A stretch of DNA of 64,000 nucleotides from positions 39,056-103,055 of the forward strand of contig CAXAMN010023328.1 in NCBI GenBank assembly GCA_963970005.1. The letters are read 5' to 3'. Each line of letters opens with the position of its first letter. The stretch's first letter is position 1. A program made the position numbers and the translations under genes. Positions 60,801-64,000 of this stretch are shown here, piece after piece. This stretch comes from Durusdinium trenchii (Eukaryota > Sar > Dinophyceae > Suessiales > Symbiodiniaceae). The notes beneath the pieces were generated by a model that worked only from the letters and a program-made list of their open reading frames with translations, did not search any database and was not told the origin of the DNA.

Positions 60801-63800
60801 GTCGACGTTGTGTGACCTTCCCGGAAGGTATATACTGAGAGGGATTGATAGGGATATATGGGTTTTGCAGGGTCCCAAACGACCTTCTCAGGAGGTAGTT
60901 GGAACATGTTGGATCATGATCGGGATCCTTTCGGAAAGGAAACGAGTCTTCGAGGTGCAACATGAATCCAGGGGAAACTGAGGGAGTAAGACAATCTAGT
61001 TCTGCTGCAACGGTTCCAAGTTCTGAGTTCGGACTTCGACTTCAGCTCGGAACTCGGCTGTTAGGGCGGGAGCTCTGCAAGATCGGAATTCGTGGCATTC
61101 CCTCTGGGGGGGCTTCTGGGCGCAAGGCATTGCAAGGCTGTATTTATCCCCCTCCCCTTGATTTAGAAATCAGGGGAGGGGGGGTAACCTTTAGGAATGT
61201 CATTTCCGGTGTCTTTTTTCCTTTGTTTTTTCACGGTTCTGGTTGCTTTGGGATGACGCAACTGAATCTAATTGTCGGGGGGGTTCACTAAGGAATCTAA
61301 TTGTGGGGAGGTTTTACTAAAGAATCTAATTGTCGGGAGGTATTACTAAAGAATCTAATTGTCGGGAGCCAGGAAGTCTAGATTTGCATGGTAATTTTTG
61401 ATTATGGAAAAAATCGCCTCGACTAAATCCGGAGGATTTAAGGCAAGCTGTTTTTTCTCAAGTCGAGCCTTGCCGCCTCGAGATTTTTCAGCCCGCCTCG
61501 ACTAAATCCGGAGGATTTAGTCAAGTTTCAAGGCAAATAGTTTCTATCAACATGGTCTTCAAGGCAAAAACCAGCGCAGCGGCCTTGATTGGACACTCAA
61601 ACGAACCTCAAACGTACTAGGGGCCGACCTGTCCAACATCTCACGCGCACCTCAATGCACTGGTCATGCAAGGAAATTGTCACTTTAGCGCATCTGCCCT
61701 TGGCTTAGTTCATGATCGACTGAACTTGAACCCCGGGTTCATGGACTGTCGGTCTTTACGAAACCACGGATGGAAGAAGCGATGCAGTTCTCGATCGGGG
61801 ACATCGGCATGCAAGAAAGTTTCCTTTTAGAGGGGGTAAACCATCCAAAAGAAGTTGACCCCCCCCCTAAGCACTGGTGGGTGTTTTGACCTATTGGAGA
61901 GCCACTTTCGATACCTATTTGTTGTAACCGGAGGCCACTCGGTGCTGCTCGATATACTAACGGTCACAAAAATGAGACATGTTGTGCAGCAGAGGTGCTC
62001 AAGACAACTCTTCAAACAATTTTGGAGATGTTGGAACGGAAGAAGTGCATAGCATTTGATGGGAAGAAGTGCTGCCTGATACAACGGTGACGACTGCAGC
62101 TGTATGCAGTGTGGGGACATTGTATCTTCCCTAAAGAACCGGACGATAGCAGTTGACTGCTCTTTGCTATGCATTTGCTATGCCATTTGGTAGTGTCGGA
62201 ATTTGAATATAGCAATGGCATGTGCTCCACAGCGTGCTGATTCTCAGCGTGCCAATGTGCTCCAAGCGTTGCCTGATTCTCAGCCCTTCTTTGATGAGAT
62301 GTCATGAGAAGAGGGCGATGTCGGATCGCATGCGCAGTCGCCAGCCAAGCCATACGCAGTCGCGCTGCCAGCTCTTTTTGCAGAGCTCTGTGGAAGGTTC
62401 ATGGGTTCTTTTTCCACCCTGTAGAGGGTGTCAGGGATGAAAACATACTTTCATGTTGTTTCGTGTGTGTGTTGTTTTCTTGTGAATTCAAACGAACTGC
62501 CGTGGAAGTTCAGGTAGTTTAACATACGTGGAAATTAAACTACCTACTACAGATTACTACAGTATATATATATATAGATCTTTTGGCGAAACCTTTGCTT
62601 CCTATTCCTGCACATACTAGATTCCATTTATTGAAATGCGATTTGTTTCAGCTTTGTTGGTGGTTGATTCAATGCTTCCGTCGACGTTTGCAAGGTTTGT
62701 TCTGTGGTGGTCCAATTAGTAGGACAAAACAGAACATTTGATCAAATTTGTGTGTGTGGGTTCTGAACAAAACATCCAACACTAGCGCTGGGTTTCTCAA
62801 CCAGATGCTCCTCATCCAGTCGAACTGATCCTGACATGGCCTCACAATTTTGGCAGCCACCCAGAGCTCACTCCGTGGATCTCCGTGGTCAATCCGTGGT
62901 TCCCCCAGGAAACATCCCAGCGTGTGCCCCGGTCGTGCGCAGGTGGGCCCGTGCCCTTGGGGATGTTTAGAACCAGAGCTCTTCCAGCAATCTCGCAGGC
63001 CGGCTACCCGCGGCGCCAGGGGGGGGCCTTGGAGTGGGAGTTGGAAGTGGAACATGGTCCCATCGTCTTATTGGATCTTATTGGAGGTACTGTAACTGAT
63101 TGTGTTTGTTTTAATTGTGTGTTTCATTCCTTTGGTGAAAGCTCAGGTTGAAAGTCAAGCGTCCAGAACCATCAACTAGTAGTGGTTCCTGACCACATCG
63201 GCGCATGTGTCCCAAGTGAAAACTAAGACCACTTGGCAAGGGATCCAGGTGGCCTTTGGTGGGAGGGACCAAGTGTGTGGATTGCAGATGCTCATTGAGC
63301 AGGCCAGAAGGGGACATTGCACTTGCGAGGAGGCCAGACACGACATCACTCGGCATCACTGAACCATCAGAACCACTTTCTATCACTTTCTCATGTGACA
63401 TACGACATGTTTTATGTATTTTCATGCGTTGCCTATTTGGGAGCTTCGCTTTCCCGGTTCGACGCTTCGCTCTCCGTTTGCGAGTTGACACGAGTTCGCC
63501 GGGACGGCCCGGGACCGTTGTCAGCCAGCGACATTGGAGTGTTTGCCCCGCCATCCAGCGATGTGTGATGAATTGGTGGGTGAAGAATGGTGAAGATGGA
63601 AGGGCGGTGAGGCTCGCTTCGGAGTGAAAAAGACACCTCTCCGGGTTTGGGGTATGGTAATATTTTCTTTGCACATCCCTTTTGGAAAAAGAAGATAACG
63701 AAGAACGTCAACCCCTTGGGGTGACAAATCGTTGCAATCGGAGCGTGGAAGATTCTGATTTCCCACCCCTCTCTCTGGAGATCGGAGGAATTGTCCGCTG

Positions 63801-63919
63801 CGGGTGAGAGCAACCCGCGGTTCAGGCTGGTGATGGCCTTGCTTGATTACGTCGAGAAGCACAACAGCTTGGTCGCCTCCGGGTCCCCCACACGCCAGGA
63901 GGCTGGTGTGGTGGTGCAG
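36855..63919 (+). CDS. ASPA: Aspartoacylase-family gene, 11 exons seen, 3' end outside window
   Basis: Exons: 36855-36918, 37845-37896, 38607-38646, 39085-39149, 39363-39468, 54908-54952, 55340-55410, 59374-59425, 60651-60722, 62943-62998 and 63826-about 63919. Running length keeps every phase correct and matches human aspartoacylase almost residue for residue. The family hydrolyses N-acylated amino acids with one zinc. Visible: VKTVAIVGG/THGNETNGVHLAKHF (zinc His and Glu in GTHGNE), QQNTRYVEEDLNR (substrate Asn-Arg), VDAQLGPKSSSEPKC, DFIIDLHNTT (zinc His), AHEVAHHLMSLDETVR, SIGRSGLTFEVGP (catalytic Glu in FEVGP) and LVMALLDYVEKHN. Donors are GC for eight introns and GT for two; all exons after the first begin with G. 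Intron 5 is 15.4 kb and contains a retrotransposon and other exons. The ATG at 36855 gives an N-terminus 3 residues longer than human and is the likely start. The C-terminal third lies beyond the window. Substrate preference cannot be read from this. Confidence 0.9.
36966..37071. mobile_element. MITE, family M1, copy C with 8-bp target duplication
   Basis: Bounded by CCCAGACAC and GTGTCTGGG and flanked on both sides by the identical octamer TCATGTAA (36958-36965 and 37072-37079). An 8-bp duplication is what hAT, P and Merlin transposases make. The interior matches copies A and B in reverse orientation. It sits in ASPA intron 1. Confidence 0.88.
40320..40412 (+). CDS. Candidate exon inside ASPA intron 5
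   Basis: The frame reads CCVDGGQGFHSAVGEIRQDL and ENLGLEEPDGL and ends at a good GTATGT donor. The left border may instead be at 40374 (CCAG|G) or just after CAAG|GC, which would fit the AG|G rule better. It does not belong to ASPA; it may be the start of a nested gene that continues at 41480. Confidence 0.4.
40778..40873. mobile_element. MITE-like repeat, family M4, copy A
   Basis: Ends are TACCAGTA and TACTGGTA. The interior has ACAGTCGGTAAAG, CTATTTTTGAGAAAGGCCT and AATCATCGACTGTTACTGG, shared with 54325-54438 and 60029-60112. Confidence 0.7.
41480..41585 (+). CDS. Candidate exon, PPR-like helices, inside ASPA intron 5
   Basis: After TTTGCTCAG|G the frame reads GPEVEERRHFLRLISNLGKR and GKLAQAFKAAEE. 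The pattern LISxLGKxGKLxxAFxAxEE is that of one pentatricopeptide (PPR) helix pair, a family very common in dinoflagellates and used to bind organelle RNA. A GA donor follows AAEE near 41571, although the frame is open to TAG 41672. One motif is not proof of a PPR protein. Confidence 0.42.
42926..43032 (-). CDS. Candidate terminal exon, minus strand, inside ASPA intron 5
   Basis: On the minus strand CTAAG|GC opens a frame reading RVVSSPAVEIEQKEAGKDYR and EKLVKLALFGRMVL, then TAA at 42926-42928. The Lys/Glu-rich helical peptide looks coding. A second minus-strand frame (66 codons, with Met) overlaps and cannot be fully excluded. Confidence 0.35.
43580..43702 (+). CDS. Candidate terminal exon inside ASPA intron 5
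   Basis: After GCAGCAG|G the frame reads ASIRSHDLDLALETLNAMRA and ELGPRARLPKEQSVPAGGER, ending TAG 43700-43702; a GT donor at 43699 is an alternative end. GC-ending codons dominate. The minus-strand frames of 87-89 codons over the same bases are its shadows. Family not recognised. Confidence 0.42.
   Translation, partial: ASIRSHDLDLALETLNAMRAELGPRARLPKEQSVPAGGER
43703..45434. other. Stretch upstream of the retrotransposon frames
   Basis: No supported exon. The 5' end of the retroelement must lie somewhere in the right part, but no terminal repeat was found by eye. A 179-codon minus-strand frame at 44710-45249 is not protein-like. Confidence 0.35.
45435..46139 (+). CDS. Retrotransposon gag-like N-terminal frame
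   Basis: ATG 45435 opens about 234 codons. The first 60 residues are well mixed (HIADFTREPGYIAFASDRLR, AAGELCDFIDSR) and include a CRCGVC cluster; the rest is dominated by Glu, Lys, Arg and Ser and is likely disordered, as in many gag N-termini. The frame ends at TAG 46137-46139 within the overlap with the next frame (+1), where a frameshift or mutation would be needed to continue. Confidence 0.55.
   Translation: MWGHSPACRCGVCLTLHRLCAHIADFTREPGYIAFASDRLRVAAGELCDFIDSRRRDQGAGAASPATGLLPGTGARESQGGQGQGGPGTEQAKEEHAREPERERSSKRSTVEVKNEEEEEDLPDKREESLDQSEKDSHPSTAPKSLPGRRKTERSPLPRREAKKESEEELEESEREFEAELTPHEEKKSGRRPSGEHKKSEREREGETTPHSEKKPKEEAENQEPIEKEETPKP
45952..46443 (+). CDS. Retrotransposon RGG-rich nucleocapsid-like frame
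   Basis: This frame overlaps the previous one by 188 nt and continues for about 100 codons past its stop. It is Arg/Ser-rich, then carries an RGG/Tyr box (GRGGGGYWSGQNYGRGRGYY) followed by basic WKNKGVKKVETQRSFKAFLA. Such boxes bind RNA, which suits a nucleocapsid role. Translation probably enters by +1 shift from the first frame; the ATG at 45952 may be internal. It stops at TAG 46441-46443, four bases before the next ATG. Confidence 0.5.
   Translation: MNGSLRQSSLLTRRRSQGEDHQASIRRVKGRGKERPLLTQRKNQKRRRRTRSRSRRRRRRSPSREGVEREVHHRNPGGASSASKREPKPSQRPTNNPPARLRPRSPSHPPPSGRGGGGYWSGQNYGRGRGYYGGSDWKNKGVKKVETQRSFKAFLAHRKEHLG
46448..47857 (+). CDS. Retrotransposon gag-like core protein, 469 codons
   Basis: ATG 46448 begins MAPKRRPAADVRVRGDRRVR. 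A globular stretch follows (VEGHRVTVGELTPGTKIFAE, QLELKLQAGGTPDEGLLKWL), then charged linkers, a long poly-Lys tract near 47050-47090, and a helical segment (TIASMSRSLLTHQGLPIEIQ, ATDAILSGQVALGVDILLQR) that looks like a capsid-type multimerisation domain. The last 60 residues are Lys-rich. It ends at TAG 47855-47857. No zinc knuckle was seen. The pol frame overlaps it by 1.1 kb in the -1 frame. The gag assignment is by position and composition, not a motif match. Confidence 0.6.
   Translation: MAPKRRPAADVRVRGDRRVRVRPAAAEPPEEPDFSRGGLVEGHRVTVGELTPGTKIFAEATYWDRPVEVAGEVIGVSLVGGQLELKLQAGGTPDEGLLKWLSGQEDRCLRAHLCTSLCTNSPVADDYIHLKKLRKLEVAPPAWGENLKEAAESETLRRMAEESSRRDREARGKGVGGGREPAAGGEAAPEELSSSSTSSSKKKKKGKKKKKKKKGKAFKVQGKKDLAKVFEFTGLDPKLKNRKKVLKRARRAMKHRSKEDSGDSSCTSTEGSSSSGDEAHLFEETHKIRKAAMKGPGALSAHTIASMSRSLLTHQGLPIEIQDGPVPCIALQYHKQVLSQRLSPPLCRESLNLCAATDAILSGQVALGVDILLQRLKSVESLGGGQSWAASQKLELAPQEGVQLAGVEESKTANKELREELKNRQATQRTWGKSDKGSSKSKQEEAKGKTKKDKGGGKDKHKGEREKEK
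46744..51465 (+). CDS. Retrotransposon pol: reverse transcriptase, RNase H and cytosine-5 DNA methyltransferase
   Basis: Open for 1573 codons; residues 1-377 overlap gag and look like overprinted noise, so the real protein starts by -1 frameshift or near Met 378 (47875). The RT covers about residues 640-900: HRLIMNLVPLN (Asn697), SSEDVRCFFYLF (Asp738), VLPMGFCNS (782-787) and YLDNFD (Asp838, with Asn839 where YxDD has its second Asp). RNase H begins TASDAS (Asp1005). A cytosine-5 methyltransferase fills about 1046-1376: LFDGLGA (1049-1055), GPPCQG (Cys1125), MESV (Glu1171), RPRLFW (Arg1207), LVGNSWNVFV (1356-1365). RNase H then resumes: VLELRA (Glu1484), LVDS (Asp1511), NPADAPS (Asp1560). All catalytic positions are filled, except for the Asn at the second YxDD Asp. 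The stop overlaps the recombinase start by 13 nt. Confidence 0.88.
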   Translation: MAIRAGGQMSSGPSMHIALHEQPGGRRLHTLEEVEEVGGGPTRMGREPEGGGRERDAQKDGGRVQQERQRSTRERSRRGSRACSRRRSRPRRVEQFEHEFIKEKEKRKKEEEKEEGQGIQGAGKEGFGKGLRVYRTRPQAQEPQEGVEACTKSHEASLEGRQRGLLVHQHGREFQQRRRGPPVRGDAQDQEGCNEGAWRPFGSHHSEHVPVPAHAPRLADRDSRWSGTVHCPPVSQASSVAEVIPAVVQRELESMCSHGRHFEWAGGAGGRHTPSEVEVGRELGRRSVMGSVTEVGVGTPRGGTTCRRRGEQDGQQRAARGVEESTGHAKNMGEERQGQFKEQTRGGKGEDQEGQRRRQGQTQGGTGEGEVDSPPPYMTEAEVEAELEEMARLASHGAEQTSRVQTDDLLQLQMPDGSGRPYNHSSEAILASTVPDEDAASEGKPTTSPLEERKKELGAGGFRFVDVVGDLTRDLSPFLRKTLTKGEVFPLPCGSSLAGPPFDVLETEVREVLRGMVKALNSVYDCGPPLNQRVSPLHERILFQLSEEAQRFVSKTGNFEKLSWQDFLRVRSVDYKGDEVKTAQRTSWAHVAPALPEEVGTVDLEQVVSGGCLHYVQNFTQYLVPEESQVFTKAPKVMIADEEWDCMCEGLMQRGICGAIAESQIHHVQGRPLLNGMFGVLKEETAQGREVHRLIMNLVPLNKLCKGIEGDVSTLPAWPSMGSFFIQPTETLLVSSEDVRCFFYLFRVPREWQPFLAFAKPLPARLCPHNRERFYLTSLVLPMGFCNSVALAQHIHRQVVSSALAEARKEGLQHGWEAELRRDRPLTSANPSYRIYLDNFDQLEKVDSNLAERIKGTPAPLVDSLRSMYADMAIPRHPKKAVERQSSAEVQGALVDGTEGTARPRPEKVMRYVQLSLLLLESGRCSQKQMQIVAGGLVYMAMFRRALLGTLNAIWEFIQSFDGQGPHFRPLPQPVRREIARFCLLVPLARMDFRLPFSPTVTASDASTTGGGITASSRLTPLGCMAANCEVRGDVVEPSDLPQVLTIGLFDGLGALRVAADVIGLPVIGHISVEKHGPARRVVESHFPQTLFVEDVELVDEDMVQSWACQFSQVALVVLGAGPPCQGVSGLNADRRGALRDHRSCLYQYVDFVHSLLRKHFKWAQVHRLMESVASMDESDRRIMSESVGSTPFLIDPVHLCGARRPRLFWPSWELVPGEGVTISSATGESWSTLQTVTLEVDYDCTRFLSDGWEKVSDEPYPTFTTSRPSLTPGRRPAGLQQCGEEVLRDWGSDLHRFPPYQYLHKFRAQDKHGNTRLLNCEEREVLMGFPRGYTVQCYPKQEQNTQAWQDERLTLVGNSWNVFVVAWLLTQLSLVLGVGPRLSLREVVEQCAPGGGRTLQSFLLRPFMRPPRKAEPPVLDTQLVQKIAGLTSLKGEDVLLQAQSEDPVRYHRLRASLPAGLWKWRTICGWQWRGTKEHINVLELRAVLTTLRWRIAKKGWLQERWLHLVDSLVCLHCLARGRSSSRKLRRTLLRINALLLASGMQGLWAYVHTAQNPADAPSRRPVRKKWLK
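47065..47071 (+). promoter_or_regulatory. Candidate -1 frameshift heptamer A AAA AAG
   Basis: In the gag frame the codons GGA AAA AAG place the heptamer A AAA AAG in the phase required for -1 slippage, and the -1 frame from here is open through all of pol. No downstream pseudoknot was worked out. A shift here would leave out the gag C-terminal half, so this is only one possibility. Confidence 0.25.
49879..50870 (+). other. Cytosine-5 DNA methyltransferase domain nested in RNase H
   Basis: The motif order I, IV, VI, VIII, IX-X is complete. Motif IV is the PPCQ form; motif VI is ESV where most enzymes have ENV; the stretch ESVASMDESDRRIMSESVGS with TPFLIDPVHLCGARRPRLFW follows the spacing of the Dnmt3 group. 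A target-recognition region lies between about 50400 and 50740, with the conserved LMGFPRGYT just before motif IX-X. No PWWP, ADD or BAH domain is present. It probably methylates the element's own DNA copies or nearby chromatin, as proposed for such elements. Confidence 0.88.
51453..52504 (+). CDS. Tyrosine recombinase of the DIRS-like retrotransposon
   Basis: ATG 51453 lies 13 nt inside the end of pol, in the -1 frame. An N-terminal SAM-like core-binding region (TVQPRTRERYNRALEGFWAF) precedes the catalytic domain: box 1 YGTLRTGEILSL (Arg159), box 2 YSLRRGGATFFF (Arg254, with Tyr251 at the usual His position), GRW, and the nucleophile in ARTYVNSG (Tyr286). The C-terminus is Lys/Arg-rich. It cuts and rejoins DNA to insert the circular cDNA of the element. 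The frame is intact to a 10-N gap at 52505; beyond it the open frame runs to 52589 but may not be reliable. Confidence 0.88.
52505..52514. other. Assembly gap of ten N
   Basis: Ten undetermined bases fall in the last part of the recombinase frame. The true gap length is unknown; terminal-repeat sequence of the element may be missing here, and the join itself could be a scaffold error. Confidence 0.99.
52555..52590. repeat. TA-rich microsatellite
   Basis: Two (TA)n runs separated by ATTA directly after the gap; reading frames through it are meaningless. Confidence 0.8.
52790..53183 (+). CDS. Two phase-compatible PPR-like exons inside ASPA intron 5
   Basis: Exon 52790-52881 (ELLKQLQRLPSPPCTSAYYS, VVRACCRSLVG) lies between CTGCAG|G and a GTGAAC donor and ends two bases into a codon. 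Exon 53045-53183 starts after TTCAGAG|G with the missing base and reads SMDSHVDLLVSLGLLRGCKQ, YPTALQLLQQMEKHGGSAMA, ALVGLQ, ending at a GT donor. The second has the PPR spacing of a helix pair ending ALQLLQQMEKHG. PPR proteins bind organellar RNA. Together with 41480-41585 this hints at a nested PPR gene on the same strand as ASPA, split by the retrotransposon. Confidence 0.48.
53484..53698 (+). CDS. Candidate exon inside ASPA intron 5
   Basis: The frame reads SLCGSDLRVWSDLVGGTCPF, LLRGPVHYEASQALRLELVE and VLPNGHWKTWELLGTESLQA, ending at a GC donor candidate after EKQN (53699). The border on the left may be 53484 or 53565 (both AG|G). The peptide is clearly protein-like but not PPR-like; family unknown. 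It may continue the exons at 52790-53183. Confidence 0.45.
54325..54438. mobile_element. MITE-like repeat, family M4, copy B
   Basis: TACCAGTA to TACTGGT, containing CTATTTTTGAGAAAGGCCTT and a (TAA)n(TCA)n microsatellite expanded at 54386-54426 in the place where copy A has CTTACTGTAACCATAATCAT. Confidence 0.7.
54386..54426. repeat. (TAA)n(TCA)n microsatellite
   Basis: About six TAA and six TCA triplets, grown inside a copy of repeat family M4. Confidence 0.9.
57174..57470. repeat. Dispersed repeat family D1, copy 1
   Basis: Shares with 58736-59005, in the same orientation, CGAAGCTTTGGGAT, GCAGGGGGCATGG/GCAGGGAGCATGG, ACATTCCTGTACCTGCA, GCTGACCAGCCA, GCATCTTGTGACCTT and GGCACTTCTGT. Similarity is roughly 80 percent by eye with small indels. 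No coding sense in either copy. Confidence 0.8.
57486..58099. mobile_element. TIR element, family T1, long copy (614 bp)
   Basis: Starts TAATCCCGAGTACCTATTAA and ends GGGGGACGGGATTA, an imperfect inverted repeat (TAATCCCG-x-ACC/CCC-TAATAAACAC). It matches the 385-bp copy at 27703 except for about 180 extra bp at roughly 57660-57840, which are absent there. The right end has a long G tract. Confidence 0.78.
58736..59005. repeat. Dispersed repeat family D1, copy 2
   Basis: Direct-orientation homologue of 57174-57470, 1.3 kb away with the T1 element lying between them. Confidence 0.8.
59278..59304. repeat. (CA)n(TA)n microsatellite
   Basis: About eight CA and seven TA units within ASPA intron 7, just upstream of exon 8. 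Confidence 0.85.
59936..60028. mobile_element. MITE-like hairpin repeat, family M2, copy
   Basis: CTAGGGATCCAAGTATCTTC at the left, CTTAGATCCCCAGGG at the right, with the internal palindrome CAAGTATCTTCTCAGAAGGT continuing ACTTGG. It abuts the M4 copy that begins at 60029. Confidence 0.7.
60029..60112. mobile_element. MITE-like repeat, family M4, copy C
   Basis: Shares AACAGTCGGCAAA, TTTCAGAGAAAGGCCTTCAC and ATCATCATCCACTGGTA with copies A and B. Confidence 0.65.
61264..61370. repeat. Four-unit tandem repeat, about 30 bp
   Basis: Units begin GAATCTAATTGT and continue CGGGAGGTATTACTAAA with variation in the G run. It lies in ASPA intron 9. Confidence 0.88.
61414..61535. repeat. Duplicated palindromic unit
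   Basis: CGCCTCGACTAAATCCGGAG followed by GATTTA occurs at about 61417 and 61495, and the core GACTAAATCCGGAGGATTTA is close to an inverted repeat. Reverse-related CTCAAGTCGAGCC lies between them. Confidence 0.75.
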
Positions 63920-64000
63920 GTCGATGTGGGAACGCGTCCTGGTCAAGATGCTTGGAACCAGACCCGTGGTGCCTCTAGTAAATACGATGGTGTCTTGCAT

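Noticed and set aside
63111-63674. 187-codon minus-strand open frame near the right end
   Set aside because: Low protein-like character, and it lies antisense to ASPA intron 10 with no conserved segment.
1-64000. Dinoflagellate spliced-leader relic (CCATTTTGGCTCAAG)
   Set aside because: Not seen by eye on either strand upstream of any candidate; hence no gene here is called a retroposed cDNA.
1-64000. CRISPR array, rRNA operon, bacterial operon
   Set aside because: No regularly spaced repeats with unique spacers, no rRNA-like conserved blocks and no closely packed same-strand genes.

Overview
The window reads as nuclear DNA of a dinoflagellate, most likely a Symbiodiniaceae-type alga. Two genes can be assembled exon by exon from protein homology. 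Their introns mostly start with GC or GA instead of GT, every acceptor is AG followed by an exon that begins with G, exons are 32-106 nt, and introns run from about 0.2 to 15 kb. This splice grammar, together with a tyrosine-recombinase retrotransposon carrying a cytosine-5 DNA methyltransferase and the sparse, MITE-rich background, is what is known of dinoflagellates.

Layout. 1-22.8 kb: scattered short coding-like exons on both strands that I cannot assign, a 408-bp direct duplication flanking 777 bp, and dispersed hairpin repeats. 22.86-27.38 kb (+): a complete six-exon gene for ribosomal protein eL31 (RPL31). 27.4-36.8 kb: a TIR repeat, a 13-bp minisatellite, an 86-codon terminal exon, and the terminal exon of an arginine/serine-rich protein. 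36.86 kb to beyond the right edge (+): an aspartoacylase-family gene (ASPA), eleven exons seen, all reading phases consistent, zinc-ligand and catalytic motifs present. Its 15.4-kb fifth intron holds a DIRS-like retrotransposon at about 45.4-52.6 kb, several coding-like exons of at least one other gene (two resemble PPR helical repeats), and a 10-N assembly gap at 52505-52514.

The retrotransposon is the most striking object. It has gag-like reading frames, then an uninterrupted pol frame with reverse transcriptase and RNase H, then a tyrosine recombinase. A full cytosine-5 DNA methyltransferase (FDG, GPPCQ, ESV, RPR, GNS motifs) lies inside the RNase H domain, between its first catalytic Asp and its catalytic Glu. 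Retrotransposon-borne methyltransferases in dinoflagellates have been reported (de Mendoza and colleagues, 2018, from memory); the nested arrangement read here deserves attention.

The rest is mostly repeats: at least six small inverted-repeat families with two or more copies in the window, one copy with a perfect 8-bp target duplication, plus several tandem repeats. No rRNA, tRNA, CRISPR array, bacterial-type operon, promoter or terminator could be supported. Single-exon calls outside the two named genes rest on coding character and splice signals only and are given low to moderate confidence.
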